Origin: Microvirga subterranea
Lineage (GTDB): Bacteria; Pseudomonadota; Alphaproteobacteria; Rhizobiales; Beijerinckiaceae
Assembly (NCBI RefSeq): GCF_003350535.1
Contig: NZ_QQBB01000012.1
Span: 1 to 64,000, forward strand
Length of the DNA stretch: 64,000 nt
Direction of reading: 5' to 3'
The notes under the pieces are model-generated. The model saw only the letters and a list, made by a program, of their open reading frames with translations, made no database searches and was not told where the DNA came from. Shown piece by piece: positions 61,282 through 64,000 of the stretch. The position numbers and the translations under genes are program-made. How positions within the stretch are numbered: position 1 is the stretch's first letter; each line of letters begins with the position of its first letter.

Positions 61282-62119
61282 AAAGATCGTCCGGTACGGT
61301 GATTTGGTAAACGGGATCGAGCCTGCCGCCCTTGACGAGCATGCGCTTGCCGGTTCCGAGATCGACCTTCGCGCGATCAAGCCGCTTCAGCCAGGCATGC
61401 TGATGGCGATCCGCAAAGAAGAAGAACAGCCGTTTCACTTTGATGCTGCGGCAGTCGGTGAGCAGCTTTTCAAGGCGTCGTGGGCTCAAGGTGCGCAGCC
61501 CCTCCACCAGCATGTCAACCTGATGGAAGCTCTCATGTTTGGGCAACTCGTCCAGGAGCTCGAACAGGGCCCGCTCAGGCGTCGACACCGTTAAGGGCCA
61601 GTTCCATTGCCCCCAAGGGAGCCGGTTCAGGGTACTATGCCGGCTGTCATTGCTGGAGCCGACATCGGTTTCGACATCCCAGTCCAGGCTGGTGAGCCCT
61701 ATCGTCACCGGGTCGGACTTGAACAGAGTCTGTGACTTGTGGAACTGGAAGGTCTCTTTCAGGGGTAGCTTGTTGAGCCATCCAGGCGGCGGTTCGCGCC
61801 CGTACAGGTGAATTGTCTGCGGACCCTGGGCGGAAACATAGTGGCTGAACCCCTGCAGATCGAGTGCGGTGCGGCCGCCGACGATGAGTGGCTGTTGCAG
61901 TAGGATCTGCAGCGATATGACAACCTGCTGCCAGGAAAGGGTGCCCCAAGGCCGCTTATAAGTGCCCCGAGCAGGCTGCTCGAGCCAGCCGGCCGAAACA
62001 TATTGGCTGCGAAGGCTGCTGGAATAGCCATGGCGCTCCATCCAAGCGGCATCGACCAGCAGCCCTTGGGGCAAGACCTTGTCGAGTTGGTTTAACTTTC
62101 CTTGTCTGTGCTCAGTCAT
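61268..62119 (-). CDS. AbiEi-type antitoxin/regulator
   Basis: A 283-residue protein if started at the ATG at 62119. An N-terminal winged-helix region (GLLVDAAWMERHGYSSSLRSQYV) and the segment WLEQPARGTYKRP, then GGRTALDLQGFSHY, are typical of AbiEi-type proteins, which repress their own operon and counter AbiEii. It precedes the toxin and overlaps it by 14 bases. Confidence 0.85.
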   Translation of the reverse strand: MTEHRQGKLNQLDKVLPQGLLVDAAWMERHGYSSSLRSQYVSAGWLEQPARGTYKRPWGTLSWQQVVISLQILLQQPLIVGGRTALDLQGFSHYVSAQGPQTIHLYGREPPPGWLNKLPLKETFQFHKSQTLFKSDPVTIGLTSLDWDVETDVGSSNDSRHSTLNRLPWGQWNWPLTVSTPERALFELLDELPKHESFHQVDMLVEGLRTLSPRRLEKLLTDCRSIKVKRLFFFFADRHQHAWLKRLDRAKVDLGTGKRMLVKGGRLDPVYQITVPDDLYAPS

Positions 62120-62191
62120 GCTTAGCAAAATAGCATGAAGCCAAACCAAATCGCAAGTTTGCATTTGGGCCAATTACCTAAGCAATTCTAA

Positions 62192-62437
62192 GTGATCCAG
62201 CTAAAATTCAAACTTGAGGATTTTTGGCAAAACTCGCAATGTGGAATTAAGCCGAAGCCCGAGGGTCGTGAGACTCACGAGAGTGCTTGGACCGAGGCAA
62301 TCACCGAGATCAGACCTGTGGCGGCGGTCATCTACTTGCTCCAGCTGTATGACGACGCCTTCAGCGGTGACAGTAGGATCAAAAATCTGGGCGGCTACTT
62401 CAGGGCGCTTGTATGCATGATCAAGCCGGCAAGTTGA
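62192..62437 (+). pseudogene. Possible remnant of a RepC-like replication initiator
   Basis: An 81-codon frame starting with GTG at 62192. Its end (AAVIYLLQLYDDAF then NLGGYFRALVCMI) resembles the C-terminal part of RepC proteins as I know them (a pattern like SPGGYLRAL). The N-terminal DNA-binding half is absent. If right, a plasmid replication gene was truncated here; the resemblance is short, so confidence is low. Confidence 0.35.
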
Positions 62438-62480
62438 AACCAGAGATCGAACTCTTGGCTATGTGGTGACGGCGGATGAC

Positions 62481-62699
62481 CTAGACGCGTGGTGGGAGGT
62501 CCTCAATGACGATCTCGTTTCCGTCGACGCGTCTGACATGCTGGCGTGTCCCTTCTGGCAACTCGCGGATGATGCCATCACAGACCGCTGGATCCATGTA
62601 ATGCACCGGGACGCCGAGGCGACGAGCTTCCTCAATCGCGATCAGGCCGATGTTGCGGACGGCTTCTGCATTCTCGCGGGCTTTCTCGAGGAGCTTCAT
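62481..62699 (-). CDS. Small conserved-type protein (72 residues)
   Basis: A short protein with a helical N-terminus (ARENAEAVRNIGLIAIEEARR) followed by VPVHYMDPAVCDGIIRELPEGT, a pattern I have seen in many small unnamed alphaproteobacterial proteins. Function unknown; the binding site before the ATG is weak. Confidence 0.6.
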   Translation of the reverse strand: MKLLEKARENAEAVRNIGLIAIEEARRLGVPVHYMDPAVCDGIIRELPEGTRQHVRRVDGNEIVIEDLPPRV

Positions 62700-62749
62700 G
62701 TGGGCAGTATACTCTGAACCAGGGTCCTGTTGAGTCTTGATCTCGTTCT

Positions 62750-62983
62750 CTATCCATTTGGCATGAGGCCTGGCATCTGGACCTCGATAATTTCGCGGAC
62801 CAGATCTCCGGCAGCCATTCCGGCGTCGGCATAGTCAGCAAAGGTCGCGCGGTATACCCCATCACCCTCCACGAAGATCTTGCATCTCTCCGTGCCGACG
62901 AGGACGCAGACGCGAAGGTCAATAGACTTGCCTGTGCCTTCGCCTATTCGAGTGTCATAGAGTACTTTTGTCGGCGTGCTCAT
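62750..62983 (-). CDS. Small unknown protein (77 residues)
   Basis: Starts at ATG 62983 with no clear binding site. It reads as a compact beta-rich domain (KSIDLRVCVLVGTERCKIFVEG, in part) with a C-terminal helix (MAAGDLVREIIE). I do not recognise it. It lies upstream of the 72-residue gene on the same strand and may be co-transcribed with it. Confidence 0.5.
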   Translation of the reverse strand: MSTPTKVLYDTRIGEGTGKSIDLRVCVLVGTERCKIFVEGDGVYRATFADYADAGMAAGDLVREIIEVQMPGLMPNG

Positions 62984-63272
62984 TCCGCAGCATAACACGA
63001 TAAGACACGCCATGGCAGGTTCCCGTAGTGGCGTGCCACCGCTGGTCCGCATCGGGAAGGCGAGGAGCCGAAGCCGATGATGAACGAATCCGAGGAGTCA
63101 GACTCTGTATAGGTCACAAAGAACCTTGTGAACAAAGCTGGAGTCTCAGCGGCGGAGCAAGAGGAGCCAAGGGCAGGAACCCCGGGAAAGGCGGATCAGC
63201 ACATGCTGGGCTCAGAACCGGGAAAGTGTGTCCAATGCACTGGTAACCCAAGCTGATAGCTAACGGGATAAC
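62984..63272. other. Non-coding stretch left of the dif-like site
   Basis: No supported gene is seen. It leads into the dif-like site at 63273. Frames on both strands lack binding sites and recognisable sequence. Confidence 0.4.
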
Positions 63273-63300
63273 ATTTCGCATAACAAACATTATGGAACCA
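63273..63300 (+). other. dif-like XerC/XerD recombination site
   Basis: ATTTCGCATAA, a six-base centre CAAACA, then TTATGGAACCA fits the 11-6-11 layout of bacterial dif sites; the inner CGCATAA and TTATG match the arms of E. coli dif. Such sites resolve replicon dimers. It lies in an intergenic stretch, as expected. By-eye match, not tested. Confidence 0.5.
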
Positions 63301-63686
63301 AAATGATGGGACAGGTGTTCAGCGGATCCTGGGGCTTCTCTTTGGTCCATCTGGAGCCAAGCCATAGACGGATGATCCGTGTAGCAGATCTCCATCGGTC
63401 ATCAATCAGTCAAGACACGAATGGAATGGGCGGACGCAGAGAGCTGCGCCTGCCCCGTCCCCTTATAATCAGGTGTTCAGACCACCGCCTTGGCGTCGCC
63501 CTTCGTTTTGACAAGAAGTTCGTTGGCAGTTTTAGGCTACGAATCCTGACTGCCATCCGCTGTGTAATCCAACGAATGGGGGTTCCAGTCTCAGCTGATG
63601 TTACCCGATCGGACACCGTTGAGGTGTCGCTGTCGGCGAGTTGCTTTTCGTAATCACTTTTGAGCTGGGGCCAATAACCCGATCGT
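63301..63686. other. Non-coding stretch right of the dif-like site
   Basis: A plus-strand frame of 116 codons (63303-63653) lacks a binding site and any known pattern and is not supported. Nothing else is seen. Confidence 0.35.
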
Positions 63687-64000
63687 TCAGCGCTTAGATC
63701 CGGGTTGCTGCTTTTCGGTGGGAGAGCCCAAAGCCGAAGCGCTTGTATACGAAGCTTCGCTCCGAAGGAAGTAAGTATTGATCAAGGCCACAATCCTGCG
63801 GCCCAGTGTATGATCCTCCCGGAGGTCGTCCGTGTCGAGGATCTCAAGCCGGATTTCGAAATCAGAGTCGCAGATGAGGGTGGCCGCATCCTGCTCGTCG
63901 CCGTCTCCCCGGCTCTCCAGGAACCAGCCCTCGTCTGAACTCGGGTCTTCTGGATCGAGACCCGCATTCAGGCTCTCGACGATGTACCTGGCGAGATGAT
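63687..64000 (-). CDS. Acidic unknown protein, 5' part beyond window
   Basis: The minus strand is open from the window edge (first full codon at 63998) to a TGA at 63687-63689, giving 103 C-terminal residues. The visible part is strongly acidic (LDPEDPSSDEGWFLESRGDGDEQD, in part) and then FEIRLEILDTDDLREDH, which looks like genuine coding sequence; the end is polar. It lacks an internal start, so the protein continues outside. Family unknown. Confidence 0.55.
   Translation of the reverse strand, partial: HLARYIVESLNAGLDPEDPSSDEGWFLESRGDGDEQDAATLICDSDFEIRLEILDTDDLREDHTLGRRIVALINTYFLRSEASYTSASALGSPTEKQQPGSKR

Noticed and set aside
63303..63653. Plus-strand frame of 116 codons right of the dif-like site
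   Set aside because: No binding site, no recognisable pattern, and Arg/Ser-rich composition typical of chance frames in GC-rich DNA.

Overview
The window is GC-rich alphaproteobacterial DNA. The mix of families (liv-type transporters with fused permeases, DUF1330, DUF3572, many SDRs, IS3/IS630 pieces) suggests a Hyphomicrobiales member near Microvirga/Methylobacterium; that placement is inference from protein style, not a database result. A dif-like XerC/XerD site (63273-63300), a possible RepC-type replication-initiator remnant (62192-62437), an AbiE-type toxin-antitoxin pair and transposase debris at the left edge suggest a plasmid, chromid or other mobile segment.

Region 1 (1-2000) is insertion-sequence debris: the end of an IS3-type transposase, a small gene it probably interrupted, and a broken IS630-type transposase. 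Region 2 (2010-44400) is a large catabolic island. It carries homologues, recognised from memory, of the last stage of bacterial steroid breakdown (rings C and D, the HIP pathway): ipdA, ipdB, ipdC, ipdF, echA20, a FadA6-like thiolase, a FadD3-like acyl-CoA ligase, several acyl-CoA dehydrogenases including an adjacent catalytic/non-catalytic pair, a hydratase/3-hydroxyacyl-CoA dehydrogenase fusion, many SDRs and a flavoprotein. No ring A/B gene (such as hsaABCD) is present, so the island looks suited to using a HIP-like bicyclic keto-acid or a related alicyclic acid. Two Liv-type importers, both with fused LivH-LivM permeases and both linked to a DUF1330 protein, and one Fbp/Pot-type importer joined to a PaaK-like CoA ligase probably bring in the acids. 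A TetR repressor and a LuxR-type regulator (GAF/PAS-like plus HTH) sit among the operons.

The most interesting signal is a repeated 18-20 bp element, close to TTAGTCTGTTCGGACGATT (core GTC-N6-GAC followed by GAT), found in intergenic DNA upstream of nearly every catabolic or transport operon. It is on the sense strand of the first gene and mostly 48-105 bp before its start. It appears to tie the operons into one regulon. The TetR gene has a different inverted repeat next to a TATAAT box, and the LuxR gene is preceded by three TTTGAC boxes spaced exactly 20 bp apart.

Region 3 (44582-49957) is the second Liv transporter operon with a beta-hydroxyacid dehydrogenase and an SMP-30 lactonase. Region 4 (50064-64000) is different in kind: a probably secreted FG-GAP/RTX protein, a four-gene operon around a soluble FtsH-like AAA+/M41 protease with a GIY-YIG/DUF4357 protein, unknown proteins, DUF3572, the AbiE pair, the RepC-like remnant, small unknown genes, the dif-like site and an acidic protein that runs off the right edge. 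No tRNA, rRNA or CRISPR array was seen.
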